Notes: generated from the letters alone by a model not told the origin. 64,000 nt of DNA from Negativicutes bacterium (GCA_031292015.1 JARLHY010000026.1:1-64000), one strand, 5' to 3'. Positions 44,745 through 52,355 are shown, counted from the first letter of the stretch. Translations and numbers: made by a program.

Positions 44745-45277
44745 TCAGGATTAACCTTCTGCCTCAGGCGGAAAGGCGGCCCGACATTCCTTATGCCCGG
44801 GTGTCGGCGTTTTGCCTCGGCTTATTGGTGGCGCTGCTGGTGGCGGTGTATGCCGCCGAAGGCCTGCTGACCTGGTCAGCCGAGCGGGACCTGGCGGCAA
44901 CCAAGGTTCGTTACCAGGAACTGCAGCCGGTGCGGGAGGCCATGGAACAGGCCGGCGACAAGCAAAAACAGATCGACGCCAAGCTGGTGCTGTTGAAAGA
45001 AGTGGAAAAGACCCGCACCTCGCCTTATAACGTCATACCCCATGTCACGGCGGCGTTGACCGACGCCGTCTGGCTGGATGAGACAAAAATAGGCGCGAGG
45101 GGCAGCCAGGTGATTGAGATTAAAGGGGCCACTGCCGTCTATCCCGAATTGGCCCAATTCGTCAGCCGGCTGGAGGCGGACGAACTATTCAGCTCGGTGA
45201 CCGTCAAATCCACCGAGAGCGATCCCAAGGCGAAAACCATGACCTTTACTATTGAACTCAAGCTGAAAGAGATGTGA
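44741..45277 (+). CDS. pilN: Type IV pilus alignment protein PilN
   Basis: A 178-residue bitopic protein. The N-terminal INLLP motif (residues 3-7) is the PilM-binding tail. One membrane helix (about 19-41), a coiled coil and a periplasmic ferredoxin-like fold follow. It starts at a GTG overlapping the pilM stop. Confidence 0.9.
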   Translation: MIRINLLPQAERRPDIPYARVSAFCLGLLVALLVAVYAAEGLLTWSAERDLAATKVRYQELQPVREAMEQAGDKQKQIDAKLVLLKEVEKTRTSPYNVIPHVTAALTDAVWLDETKIGARGSQVIEIKGATAVYPELAQFVSRLEADELFSSVTVKSTESDPKAKTMTFTIELKLKEM

Positions 45278-45283
45278 TCGATA

Positions 45284-46006
45284 ATGAAAACTAACATATC
45301 TTTCAAGCATATTGGTTACCTGTGGCTGGTAGGAACCTGCGCCGCTGGACTGCTTCTTGCATTCGTATTTTATGATTTTATGCTGTCGCCTCAGCTGGAA
45401 AGCAAGGTCCAACTGGATAACCAGATCCGGGTGGAAAAGAGCCGGGTGACAGTGGTCGAGGCCTTTGCCGCCGCTCATCCCGATACCCAGCAATATCTGC
45501 AGGAACTGGACCGGGAGATTGTCCGGGTCAATACCCTGTTGCCCGAGAGAGCCAACACAGGTGAAACGATAGCCTTCCTGGAGGACACCGCCAAGGCGAC
45601 AGGGGTCGTGTTCGGGGCGTTCAGCACAGACAAGAGCATTTTTAAAAATGGTTTTACCGAGACCCGGGTCGTCTTCAAAGTTGGCGGCAGCTACCAGGAT
45701 CTTCTGGAGTACGCCCGCCGTCTGGATGCCGGCCCGAGGTTCATGGCTGTTCAGGCAGTGGAGTTTCATGACAGGTTCATGCTGAACCGGCAGGTTCTTG
45801 ATGTGGGCGGAATTCAGGCGCTGCTCGAAAAGGAGTTCAGCAGCAAGGGTGGCTTGTTGGGACCGACGATTGTGGAGCGGGGACTGCTCGGCAAGGCCAA
45901 TCTGATGGTCATGAACGTCTATCTGACGGTGGTGACGCAGGGCAGGCTTCCGGGCGCGGAAGCGGCGACGAACCCGCCCAATGCTCCGACGCCGCCGAAG
46001 TCGTAA
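45284..46006 (+). CDS. pilO: Type IV pilus alignment protein PilO
   Basis: A 240-residue bitopic protein with one membrane helix (about 11-32), a coiled coil and a periplasmic ferredoxin-like domain (about 90-160, QDLLEYARRLDAGPRFM). It pairs with PilN to span the periplasm towards the PilP-like protein and secretin. It lies 6 bp behind pilN and is the last gene of the operon; hairpins follow. Confidence 0.88.
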   Translation: MKTNISFKHIGYLWLVGTCAAGLLLAFVFYDFMLSPQLESKVQLDNQIRVEKSRVTVVEAFAAAHPDTQQYLQELDREIVRVNTLLPERANTGETIAFLEDTAKATGVVFGAFSTDKSIFKNGFTETRVVFKVGGSYQDLLEYARRLDAGPRFMAVQAVEFHDRFMLNRQVLDVGGIQALLEKEFSSKGGLLGPTIVERGLLGKANLMVMNVYLTVVTQGRLPGAEAATNPPNAPTPPKS

Positions 46007-46017
46007 CAAGTAGAGAA

Positions 46018-46104
46018 GCCGCCAGGGCAATGAAAGCGTTTCCATAAAGGGGTTGAAACAGCAAAAAACTTCCGTGGCTCCTGGCGGCAGTTTTGTTTGC
46101 CGCC
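46018..46104 (+). terminator. Alternative hairpins at the end of the pilus operon
   Basis: GCCGCCAGG (46018-46026) pairs with CCTGGCGGC (46080-46088), followed by AGTTTTGTTT, a terminator-like arrangement with an inner hairpin GTTTC/GAAAC. The same GGCGGC can instead pair with GCCGCC at 46099-46104. The two structures exclude each other. Confidence 0.5.
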
Positions 46105-46263
46105 CAATTAGGCAGGAAGTATCGGGGCGATGTTATGCCGGAATGACGGCAAAGGCCTATCATACGCAAAATTAGGCAAATTAAGTCGAAAAAAGAAGGA
46201 TTTTGCAATAAAAGATAAGAATAATATGTAAATTAAACGGTATTTACCAGTACTGGAGTGTAT

Positions 46264-46340
46264 TTCCGCTGGCACCGGTACGCCAGAAAAAAACCGCACC
46301 GGCATCAGGCTGGTACGGGCATGGGTAGGTAAAAGCGGAA
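46264..46340 (+). ncRNA. Candidate three-way-junction leader RNA
   Basis: TTCCGCT (46264-46270) pairs with AGCGGAA (46334-46340). Within it GGC/GCC forms a short hairpin and CCG-x-ACCGGC / GCTGGT-x-CGG (46294-46318, 5-nt loop) a longer one. It ends 43 nt before the ATG of a 51-residue membrane peptide and lies about 160 bp past the hairpins ending the pilus operon. The class is not recognised. The remainder of the 46007-46383 gap holds only the hairpins at 46018-46104. Confidence 0.4.
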
Positions 46341-46383
46341 CACATAGCTTACTTATCTACGATGACCGGGGGAGGCATGCACA

Positions 46384-46539
46384 ATGGCTAAGGAAGTGTG
46401 GATCCTGATCGTCGCTGCCGTAGCGTTCGGTACGATCGCGGCATACATATATCTGAATATGGGTCAAGCCCTCAGATCTTCCTGGCAAAGAGACCGGGGC
46501 TATCTGGTGAAGTCGGTCCGCAAGAGGGGCTTGCCGTAG
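46384..46539 (+). CDS. 51-residue single-helix membrane peptide
   Basis: A small protein beginning MAKEVWILIVAAVAFGTIAA: one membrane helix (about 5-26), then a basic tail (RSSWQRDRGYLVKSVRKRG). GGGGGAGG lies 8 nt before the ATG, an excellent site. It has a structured leader and points towards the convergent beta-barrel gene. The family is not recognised. The positive-inside tail puts the C-terminus in the cytoplasm. Confidence 0.6.
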   Translation: MAKEVWILIVAAVAFGTIAAYIYLNMGQALRSSWQRDRGYLVKSVRKRGLP

Positions 46540-46558
46540 TGGCGGAACCGGATCTGGC

Positions 46559-47392
46559 TCAGAAGGTAAAGGTCAGGCCGACATGGGCCCCGTACTGGAT
46601 GGTCCGGCTCGACGGCTCGCTGACCCCCCAACCGGTGGGAGCTCCGCCTGAGGTGAGGGGAACGGTATTGCTCTGGCCGATCCGCGAATATTCGCACCAG
46701 GGCGAAAGCAGCAGCGACCACTGGGAGTTGAATTTGTAGGCATAGGGAAGTTCCAGACGGAAACCTATCTTATTGTCGAGGTTCACTTCGGGATTGTTCA
46801 GGGATGGATCCAGATCGGAGAATTGGGCGGTCATCTTGCCGCCGAAGGTAAAGTTCACCGCAAGATCAAAGGCGCCGCTCCACTTGTCATCGATCTTATA
46901 CTCTTTGCGGTAACCCACCGGCACGTACTTCCAGGAATACCGTTCCTGATAGTCCAGCTTCCGGTCCCAGGTCCGGTAGCCGATGCCGATATAAGCGTAC
47001 TCGTTCACTGACCCTTCCATGGGATTGCCGAAAATCAGTTCGGAAGTGGTCATCCTGTTGTAAGTTGTCCCCTGCGCCGGCGAGACCAGCAAGTTCGAGC
47101 CGTTGATTTGGACGGTGCTGCCGTCATAATGGGTGGCGTGATTGGTGGTTTCGTAACGGAGCCGCCAAAAATCCCCGGTGGTTCTGTCCTGGTCTTTGAA
47201 GGAGAGCCGGAAACCGTTGAGCCAGCCCTTCTCGGTGCTCTTCAGTGGGGGAGTCACGTCTTCCTTATAATCAAAATGATAGCGGGGCAGGCTGATTTCG
47301 ACCGACTGGATATCGGACGATGAAGCCTGGCAGGAGGTGGATGAAATGACCGACAATAAACCGACAAGCAGAAACCGCTGTAATTTTGTCAT
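46559..47392 (-). CDS. Outer-membrane beta-barrel protein
   Basis: A 277-residue exported protein. The signal peptide covers about 1-23 (cleavage near SCQA-S, so a lipoprotein-type Cys21 is also possible). Alternating polar/aromatic strands separated by short turns follow throughout. The protein ends VGLTFTF, with the terminal Phe recognised by the BAM complex. About ten to twelve strands can be drawn. It lies next to the pilus operon. A candidate Spo0A box lies about 25-35 bp before the ATG. The function is unknown; the family looks like small porin- or OmpW-like barrels, not identified further. Confidence 0.7.
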   Translation of the reverse strand: MTKLQRFLLVGLLSVISSTSCQASSSDIQSVEISLPRYHFDYKEDVTPPLKSTEKGWLNGFRLSFKDQDRTTGDFWRLRYETTNHATHYDGSTVQINGSNLLVSPAQGTTYNRMTTSELIFGNPMEGSVNEYAYIGIGYRTWDRKLDYQERYSWKYVPVGYRKEYKIDDKWSGAFDLAVNFTFGGKMTAQFSDLDPSLNNPEVNLDNKIGFRLELPYAYKFNSQWSLLLSPWCEYSRIGQSNTVPLTSGGAPTGWGVSEPSSRTIQYGAHVGLTFTF

Positions 47393-47416
47393 AGATTATT
47401 CGCCTCCAACTTCGAA

Positions 47417-47426
47417 TTTCGACAAA
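47417..47426 (-). promoter_or_regulatory. Candidate Spo0A box before the beta-barrel gene
   Basis: TTTCGACAAA is an exact complement of the Spo0A consensus. It is preceded by a second half-like TTCGAA. It lies between the divergent beta-barrel and XRE genes, about 25 bp before the former's ATG. Confidence 0.5.
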
Positions 47427-47546
47427 TAGCAGCAAATTCCTTCATTAAATGGTGAAAAGCTCCGCCAGAATAAAAATTCCTTCAACTAAGCAGTTCAGGA
47501 CGCTGTTTATACTGGTTACTATGGTCAGATAGGCACGGTGATTCGT

Positions 47547-47771
47547 ATGTTTGACAATATCTATATACGGCAGACTCTGCTGAGGAAAACGAGAAGGGCA
47601 CGGAAAATAAGTCTTCAGAGGTTGTCCGAACTTACAGGTGTTTCGTATCTGCATCTGCAGGAGATCGAAAATCTTCGGCGGCGGGCTACTGTTGAGGAAG
47701 CCCGGGTGATATCAGGAGCGTTGGATATCCCGGTCAGCCACCTTGGAGTACTCATGTCGCAGGTGCGGTGA
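47547..47771 (+). CDS. XRE-family helix-turn-helix regulator
   Basis: A 74-residue Cro/CI-type DNA-binding protein: ISLQRLSELTGVSYLHLQEIENLRRRATVEEARVISGALDIP is a complete five-helix XRE fold, given here by its key parts. It has no effector domain. ATG 47547 is chosen over GTG 47538; only a weak GGTGA site is present. It is divergent from the beta-barrel gene and may regulate it or the AbrB-type gene next door. Confidence 0.8.
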   Translation: MFDNIYIRQTLLRKTRRARKISLQRLSELTGVSYLHLQEIENLRRRATVEEARVISGALDIPVSHLGVLMSQVR

Positions 47772-47867
47772 ATCTGGTCAAGGCCCGTGGCCATAACAAA
47801 AAGCTAAGATCAACTGAGAGTTTGAAACCGAGCCCAAAAGCAAAAATTAAAGAATGGGAGTGATCAC

Positions 47868-48122
47868 ATGAAAGCGACAGGTATCGTCAGAAGAATGGAT
47901 TCACTGGGCAGAATCGTGATACCCAAGATGCTGAGACGGCGATTTGAACTGAGCGATGATACAGGGCTTGAAATCACTGTGGACGGTGATCGCATTATTC
48001 TGAGCAAGTACCGTCCTGTGTGCATTTTCTGCGGCGGCACCGCCAGTGTGTCCGAATACCGGGACAAGCACATCTGCTTGTCATGTTCCGCTTCTTTGGG
48101 CCAGCAGCCGAGAAACGGCTAA
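47868..48122 (+). CDS. AbrB/SpoVT-type regulator with C-terminal zinc ribbon
   Basis: An 84-residue protein. The N-terminal swapped-hairpin AbrB domain is near perfect (IVRRMDSLGRIVIPKMLRR then EITVDGDRIIL). The C-terminal part has CIFCGG and CLSC, a four-Cys ribbon instead of the usual AbrB multimerisation tail. TGGGAGTGATCAC precedes the ATG. AbrB proteins are transition-state regulators under Spo0A control in Bacillus, which fits the Spo0A boxes nearby. Confidence 0.88.
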   Translation: MKATGIVRRMDSLGRIVIPKMLRRRFELSDDTGLEITVDGDRIILSKYRPVCIFCGGTASVSEYRDKHICLSCSASLGQQPRNG

Positions 48123-48141
48123 TTTCGCAAAGCAAATAGGA

Positions 48142-48242
48142 CCGGACATGATTCCTTTGACCGACTCCGGCTGAAGTCGGTCAAGGGATCATGCCGGCCC
48201 TTAAAACCTGCCCCGGATTCGCAAGCGGAACCGGGCGGCAGG
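48142..48242. terminator. Two strong hairpins between convergent genes
   Basis: A 22-bp imperfect stem (arms 48142-48166 and 48175-48197, two bulges) is followed by CCTGCC/GGCAGG with inner pairs (48207-48242). No U tract is present. They separate the AbrB-type gene from the minus-strand Cys-rich gene and probably act as bidirectional terminators or 3' stabilisers. Confidence 0.55.
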
Positions 48243-48270
48243 ATTCGCTAAGAATAGCAAGTCAGTATCG

Positions 48271-48420
48271 TCAGCCTGTCTTGGGCTTTTTGCTCTGGTC
48301 GCTGCTGCCGGATTCCGGTTGTTCTTCCGCGGTTTTGGCGGTCGTGCCGCAGCATGCCTCGTTGTAGGCCATGATGCAGGTATCTTTGCAAGTGCTGCAT
48401 TTAGGCGAATTCATCATCAT
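48271..48420 (-). CDS. 49-residue cysteine-rich protein
   Basis: Reads MMMNSPKCSTCKDTC then NEACCGTT and a polar Lys/Ser tail. Five Cys lie in the pattern C-x2-C-x3-C-x7-CC. GAAGGGGG lies 6 nt upstream of the first ATG, a strong site. There is no signal peptide. The family is not recognised. It could be a metal-binding peptide or a precursor of a modified peptide, but no maturase is encoded beside it. It is convergent with the AbrB-type gene and divergent from the sugar kinase gene. Confidence 0.55.
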   Translation of the reverse strand: MMMNSPKCSTCKDTCIMAYNEACCGTTAKTAEEQPESGSSDQSKKPKTG

Positions 48421-48572
48421 TGCCACCCCCTTCCCAGACCTGATTGTCTGGCGAAACCACGGCCCGACCGATTTATCCGAGGGAGTTTTCTGGGGTTTAT
48501 ACTAAATGTTTTCGGCATGGCAAGTGCGAAATCCTGCCAGAATACTCTGATAATTCTACAAATTTATATAAA

Positions 48573-48590
48573 TTTCGACAAAAATATAAT
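48573..48590. promoter_or_regulatory. Candidate Spo0A box and -10 element
   Basis: TTTCGACAAA (48573-48582, complement of the Spo0A consensus) is followed by TATAAT (48585-48590) on the plus strand, 124 bp before the sugar kinase gene. No good -35 is seen at 17 bp, which fits either Spo0A activation or occlusion of the promoter. Confidence 0.45.
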
Positions 48591-48632
48591 CGATTGACAG
48601 GGCTGCGGATGATGCGGCCTGGCAGAATGACG

Positions 48633-48664
48633 GCCTGGATTTATTTCCAGGTCGGTTTTGTTTT
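48633..48664 (+). terminator. Possible leader terminator before the sugar kinase gene
   Basis: CCTGGA-N6-TCCAGG is followed by TCGGTTTTGTTTT. It lies between the TATAAT at 48585 and the gene at 48714, so it could attenuate the cluster. Confidence 0.4.
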
Positions 48665-48713
48665 AACAGCGGCAATAATAGTAGTCAGAAGGCTGTATCG
48701 GTAGGTGACTGGC

Positions 48714-49823
48714 ATGAAAATCGGCATCGTTGGCCCGATATCGAAAGACCGGATGGTTTTGCCGGCAGGTCGCATCCAGAGCAGATGGGGCGCTGTCGCC
48801 TATAGCGCCCTGGCTCTGGCCCGGCTGCTGGAAGGAACGAATGACCTGGTCATATGTCTGTCTCATTTGTCCCCGGAGGACGCCCAGGACGCCCGCGCTT
48901 TTCTCGATCACCCCAACATCAGCGTCCTGGCCATCGATTCGGCCGATACCAGCGGGACCGGGATCGATCTGCGGCCCATCGGCGGCCAGGAGCGGGTCAG
49001 CCGTCAGACCCGGACCATGACTCCGGTTTCGCCGGCTGAAATGAAGCTTTTGGCTGACTGCGACTGTCTTGTACTGATGCCGCTCAATGACACCGATATA
49101 TCCCTTGCGGCGGTTCAGGAGTTTCGAAGCATTTCCCGGGCGGCGGTCTTTCTTGATGTTCACGGGCTGATCACCGGTGTTGATGCCGCCGGCCGGCGCT
49201 ATAAAAAATACTGGGAAGATTCCGGAAGCTGGCTGGCGGTCATCGATATTCTGAAAATGAACGACAAGGAAGCACCGTGGGCAGCGGGGCATTCTCTGAA
49301 AGAGGCGGCGGACTACGCCGGCTATGCCGGTGCGATGGTCGGCAAGGGTCCGACAGTGTGCTGGATCACTTTCGGCGATCAGTCGTCGCTGATCGCCTGG
49401 CGGCGCGGTGACCGGATCTTTTGGGCCGACGTTCCGGTGGTGGATGTCGGGGAGGTCGTAAGCACTGTCGGCTGCGGCGACTCGGCTTCGGCAGGATTCA
49501 TCTACTCTTACGCCAAGCTGCATAATCCGCTGCTGGCGGTGGTGCTTGGCAATACCTTCGGGTCGGTCAAGGCCTCGCTTTCCGCCATTAACGAATTCCC
49601 TTCCAGGCCCGAGGTGCGGGGGATGGTTAACCGCCACTATCGTGACTATCTCCACACCTTGCTGGATGATTTCCTTACCCAGGGGCAGCTAATTGTCCGC
49701 GAAATCAAGGAGGAGCAAGGAAATGAAAATTCTCTGCACAGCTCAGATGGGTACCGCGGCGGTCATGGGGCAGACCATGCGGGTGGCGGCGATCGCCAAA
49801 GCCCTCCAGCGCCGGGGTCATGA
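48714..49823 (+). CDS. PfkB-family carbohydrate kinase
   Basis: A ribokinase-like kinase of about 369 residues. It has an N-terminal GIVGPISKDR strand and a Gly-rich GAVAYSALALARLL segment. The anion-hole/catalytic motif STVGCGDSASAGFIYSY supplies the catalytic Asp (DTAGAGD-type motif). The ATG at 48714 has GTAGGTGA 6 nt upstream. The last 100 bp overlap the glycosyltransferase gene in another frame. The C-terminal 33 residues there are Gly/Ser/His-rich and look like read-through after loss of an earlier stop. First of three genes that look like a sugar activation and transfer set. Confidence 0.8.
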   Translation: MKIGIVGPISKDRMVLPAGRIQSRWGAVAYSALALARLLEGTNDLVICLSHLSPEDAQDARAFLDHPNISVLAIDSADTSGTGIDLRPIGGQERVSRQTRTMTPVSPAEMKLLADCDCLVLMPLNDTDISLAAVQEFRSISRAAVFLDVHGLITGVDAAGRRYKKYWEDSGSWLAVIDILKMNDKEAPWAAGHSLKEAADYAGYAGAMVGKGPTVCWITFGDQSSLIAWRRGDRIFWADVPVVDVGEVVSTVGCGDSASAGFIYSYAKLHNPLLAVVLGNTFGSVKASLSAINEFPSRPEVRGMVNRHYRDYLHTLLDDFLTQGQLIVREIKEEQGNENSLHSSDGYRGGHGADHAGGGDRQSPPAPGS

Positions 49824-50919
49824 AGTCCGGTTCCTGGCCGGCGGCAAGCTTGTCCAGGTCATCAGGGGCTTCGGTATTGATGTTGTCGAAACCGACGCCA
49901 TGCCCCAGCACGACTTTCCGCTGGACGGCCAGTTGGACGATCCGCGGCAGCAGGAGGAAATGATAGCAAAGATGCAGCTGGTCCGGGAGCGGCTCATGGC
50001 CATCGAAGCCGAGGCAGCGCAGCGGGAAAAGCCTGACCTGCTGCTCTGCGGTACCATCACCGGGCCGAAAGTGGGTCAGCGGCTCGGCCTGCCCTCGCTG
50101 CTGACCTTTCTCCAGCCCCACGGGCCGAAAACGCTGGAGCTGTTTACCCGGCGCCTGAAGGATGACCGGATCAAAGACTCTCTTGCCGGGTCGCTGGCGG
50201 CGGCGGATGTGATTATTGTGGAAGGTATGCCGGAAATAAGCGGCGGTGTCACCCTGGAAAGCCTGGGCCCTAAAGTCGCCGGCCTGTCTGACAAGGTCCA
50301 CTTTACCGGACCGCTGCTGATGGAATATCCGGATGAGCTGCCGACCCGGGAGGCGCTCAAGGAAAAACACGGCGGCAGCGGCGATAAGCAGTTGGTGTAT
50401 GTGACGATAGGCGGCGGCTCGCAGCTTATCGGCGAGCAGTTCCTCAAGGTGGTGCTGGAGGGGCTGAGATTGCTGCCTCTTCTTACCGGGGTTATCGCCA
50501 CCGGCATAGCCATACCGCCGGAACGGATAAAGGCACTGAATCCTCCCGGGAACGCTGTCGTGCGGGGCTTTGTCCCAGGCACCGAGCTTGTTCGGGCCAG
50601 CGATGTAACCGTCTTTCACGGCGGGTCGTCGACCCTGATGACCTGCCTGGCCTGCGGCACCCCGGCGGTGGTCGTTCCTTCCATGGGTGAGCAGGAGGAC
50701 AACGGCGCCGTGCTGGCCGACAACGGTGCCGGGATCGTTCTCGATAAAGCCTCCCTGACCGCGCCGATCCTCGCTGAGGCCGTCGCAAGAATTCTGGGCG
50801 ATGCCGATTACCGTCGCCAGGCCGCCAGGCTGAAGGCGCTGGGCGAGAAATACGGCGGAGCGGAGGAGGCGGCTTTGCTGGCAGAAAAAATAGTCTCCCG
50901 GGAGGCGGTGGCCCGGTGA
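49723..50919 (+). CDS. UDP-glycosyltransferase (GT1/MurG-like fold)
   Basis: A 398-residue GT-B glycosyltransferase. The N-terminal domain starts with ILCTAQMGTAAVMGQTMRVAAIAKAL. The C-terminal nucleotide-binding domain has VYVTIGGGSQ and the signature FHGGSSTLMTCLACGTPAVVVPSMGEQEDNGA, given here by its key parts, as in macrolide- and steroid-type transferases. AAGGAGGAGCAAGG precedes the ATG at 49723. It overlaps the kinase gene by 101 bp and the nucleotidyltransferase gene by 4 bp. The acceptor is unknown. Confidence 0.82.
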   Translation: MKILCTAQMGTAAVMGQTMRVAAIAKALQRRGHEVRFLAGGKLVQVIRGFGIDVVETDAMPQHDFPLDGQLDDPRQQEEMIAKMQLVRERLMAIEAEAAQREKPDLLLCGTITGPKVGQRLGLPSLLTFLQPHGPKTLELFTRRLKDDRIKDSLAGSLAAADVIIVEGMPEISGGVTLESLGPKVAGLSDKVHFTGPLLMEYPDELPTREALKEKHGGSGDKQLVYVTIGGGSQLIGEQFLKVVLEGLRLLPLLTGVIATGIAIPPERIKALNPPGNAVVRGFVPGTELVRASDVTVFHGGSSTLMTCLACGTPAVVVPSMGEQEDNGAVLADNGAGIVLDKASLTAPILAEAVARILGDADYRRQAARLKALGEKYGGAEEAALLAEKIVSREAVAR

Positions 50920-51692
50920 AAACCCTGGTCCTGGCGGCCGGCAAGGGAACAAGACTGCGCCCGATCACCGACTATATCCCGAAGCCCATGGTGCCCATCC
51001 ACGGGAAACCGTTGCTGGAATGGGTGCTTCTCCACCTGTTGTCTTGCGGTTTGCGGGAATTTGTCTTTGCTGTCAGCTATCTGGCCGACCAGATCGAGAA
51101 TTATTTCGCCGACGGCAGCCGCTGGGGGGCGGCCATCAGCTACAGTCACGGCGCGGCTCCCGCCGGCAAGGCCGGCGAAATCTGGCGGGCCAGGGATCTC
51201 ATCGACAGTGAGGCGTTTCTCGTCGTGCCGGGCGACACCATCAGCCGGCTTGATTACAGTGAGCTGGCCCTGTTTCACAACAGTCACGGCGGATTGGCCA
51301 CTGTCGCCTTTTCCAGCCGTTACCGGCTGGAAGTGGGCCTGGCGGCCATCGATGAGCGTAATAAGGTGACCGATTTCTACGAGAAGGCCAATCTCGGTCT
51401 GCCGGTCAGCACCGGCGCCTACGTGCTGGACAGGGCCATTCTCCCTTATATTGAGCGCTTTGGGCCCGACCGCCGGCTGGTCGATCTGCCTGGCGACATT
51501 TTTCCGGTTCTCCTTAAAGAGAATATTCCCATCTACGGCTTTGTGGGAGACTTCGAATGGTGGGACATCGGCAAAATAAGCGAATACGAGGAAATGGCGA
51601 AAAGGCCGGTGACGGAGCTTATTTATGGCCCGGCCGGCTGGCCGGATCAACACCCGCTGACCGTCGAGAACAACAACCCGGGCCATCACTAA
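50916..51692 (+). CDS. Sugar-phosphate nucleotidyltransferase
   Basis: A 258-residue GT-A-fold nucleotidyltransferase: VLAAGKGTRLRPITDYIPKPM is the NTP-binding signature (residues 4-24, key parts GKGTRLRP and PKPM). VVPGDTIS is a metal-binding Asp region and EWWDIGKISEY the C-terminal part. It makes NDP-sugars such as GDP-mannose or NDP-glucose. It starts at a GTG inside the stop of the glycosyltransferase gene. Together with the kinase and transferase it could phosphorylate, activate and transfer one sugar. Confidence 0.88.
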   Translation: MKTLVLAAGKGTRLRPITDYIPKPMVPIHGKPLLEWVLLHLLSCGLREFVFAVSYLADQIENYFADGSRWGAAISYSHGAAPAGKAGEIWRARDLIDSEAFLVVPGDTISRLDYSELALFHNSHGGLATVAFSSRYRLEVGLAAIDERNKVTDFYEKANLGLPVSTGAYVLDRAILPYIERFGPDRRLVDLPGDIFPVLLKENIPIYGFVGDFEWWDIGKISEYEEMAKRPVTELIYGPAGWPDQHPLTVENNNPGHH

Positions 51693-51847
51693 GTCGCATA
51701 AAAGGGGCTGCTTCGGCAGTCCTTTTTAGTTTGCAGGCAACCCAAGAGCCTGCCACGGCTTCGCGCACGCCGGTTAAATTTTCCTCTGCCTGGCCCCTTT
51801 TTCGCCAGCTTCCTTAAAAATAGCCTTGGCGACTATTATTTGGCCTG

Positions 51848-51876
51848 TTGACCTGGATATATATTCTTGATAAAAT
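51848..51876 (+). promoter_or_regulatory. SigA promoter of the padR-emrAB operon
   Basis: TTGACC (51848-51853), 17 bp, TAAAAT (51871-51876). The start site would be about 35 bp before the PadR start. An A/T trinucleotide run follows, a possible PadR target. Confidence 0.6.
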
Positions 51877-51917
51877 TAATAATAATAATAGTAATGGTGT
51901 GAACAGGGGGAATTGTC

Positions 51918-52277
51918 TTGCCCGCGGGAAAAAGCGACTATGTAAGTTACATGCGGCTGGTCCTGGGGTTATACATCCTGAAGATCCTCCAGCACGGGCC
52001 GGCCTACGGCAATAAGCTGGCGGAAGAAATAAAACGGCGCACCCAGAATTTTTACACACCCAACACCAACGCTCTCTACCCTTTGCTGCGGATCATGGAG
52101 GAGCGCAGCTACATTGTCGGTGAATGGGACAGTCCCGTCACGCGCGGGAAAAGGATTTATACCATCACTCCGGCCGGCATCGCCCGTATACCGGCTCTGG
52201 AACTGATGATGGCGGACCGGCTGAAGCAGGCCGAGGGAAAAATAGCTATTTTAAGGTCGGACTTGCTCGGCCTGTAA
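51918..52277 (+). CDS. PadR-family regulator
   Basis: A 119-residue winged-helix repressor. LYILKILQHGPAYGNKLAEEI is the PadR recognition region (key parts LKIL, GPAYG), with LYPLLRIMEERSYI and KRIYTITPAG forming the wing. A short C-terminal helix allows dimerisation. It begins at a TTG with AGGGGGAA upstream. It heads a drug-efflux operon and, as is usual for PadR, probably represses it until a drug binds. Confidence 0.88.
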   Translation: MPAGKSDYVSYMRLVLGLYILKILQHGPAYGNKLAEEIKRRTQNFYTPNTNALYPLLRIMEERSYIVGEWDSPVTRGKRIYTITPAGIARIPALELMMADRLKQAEGKIAILRSDLLGL

Positions 52278-52355
52278 AGATTGGCAAGCCTAGGTAAGGC
52301 AGCAGGAGTTGTTGACAGACACGCAGCAATTTACGGAAAAAGCGAGGAAATAAAA

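Noticed and set aside
48663..49655. 330-codon minus-strand frame opposite the sugar kinase
   Set aside because: Shadow frame with no domain; the plus-strand kinase motifs are clear.
49705..50952. 415-codon minus-strand frame opposite the glycosyltransferase
   Set aside because: Shadow frame; the plus-strand product has a complete family signature.
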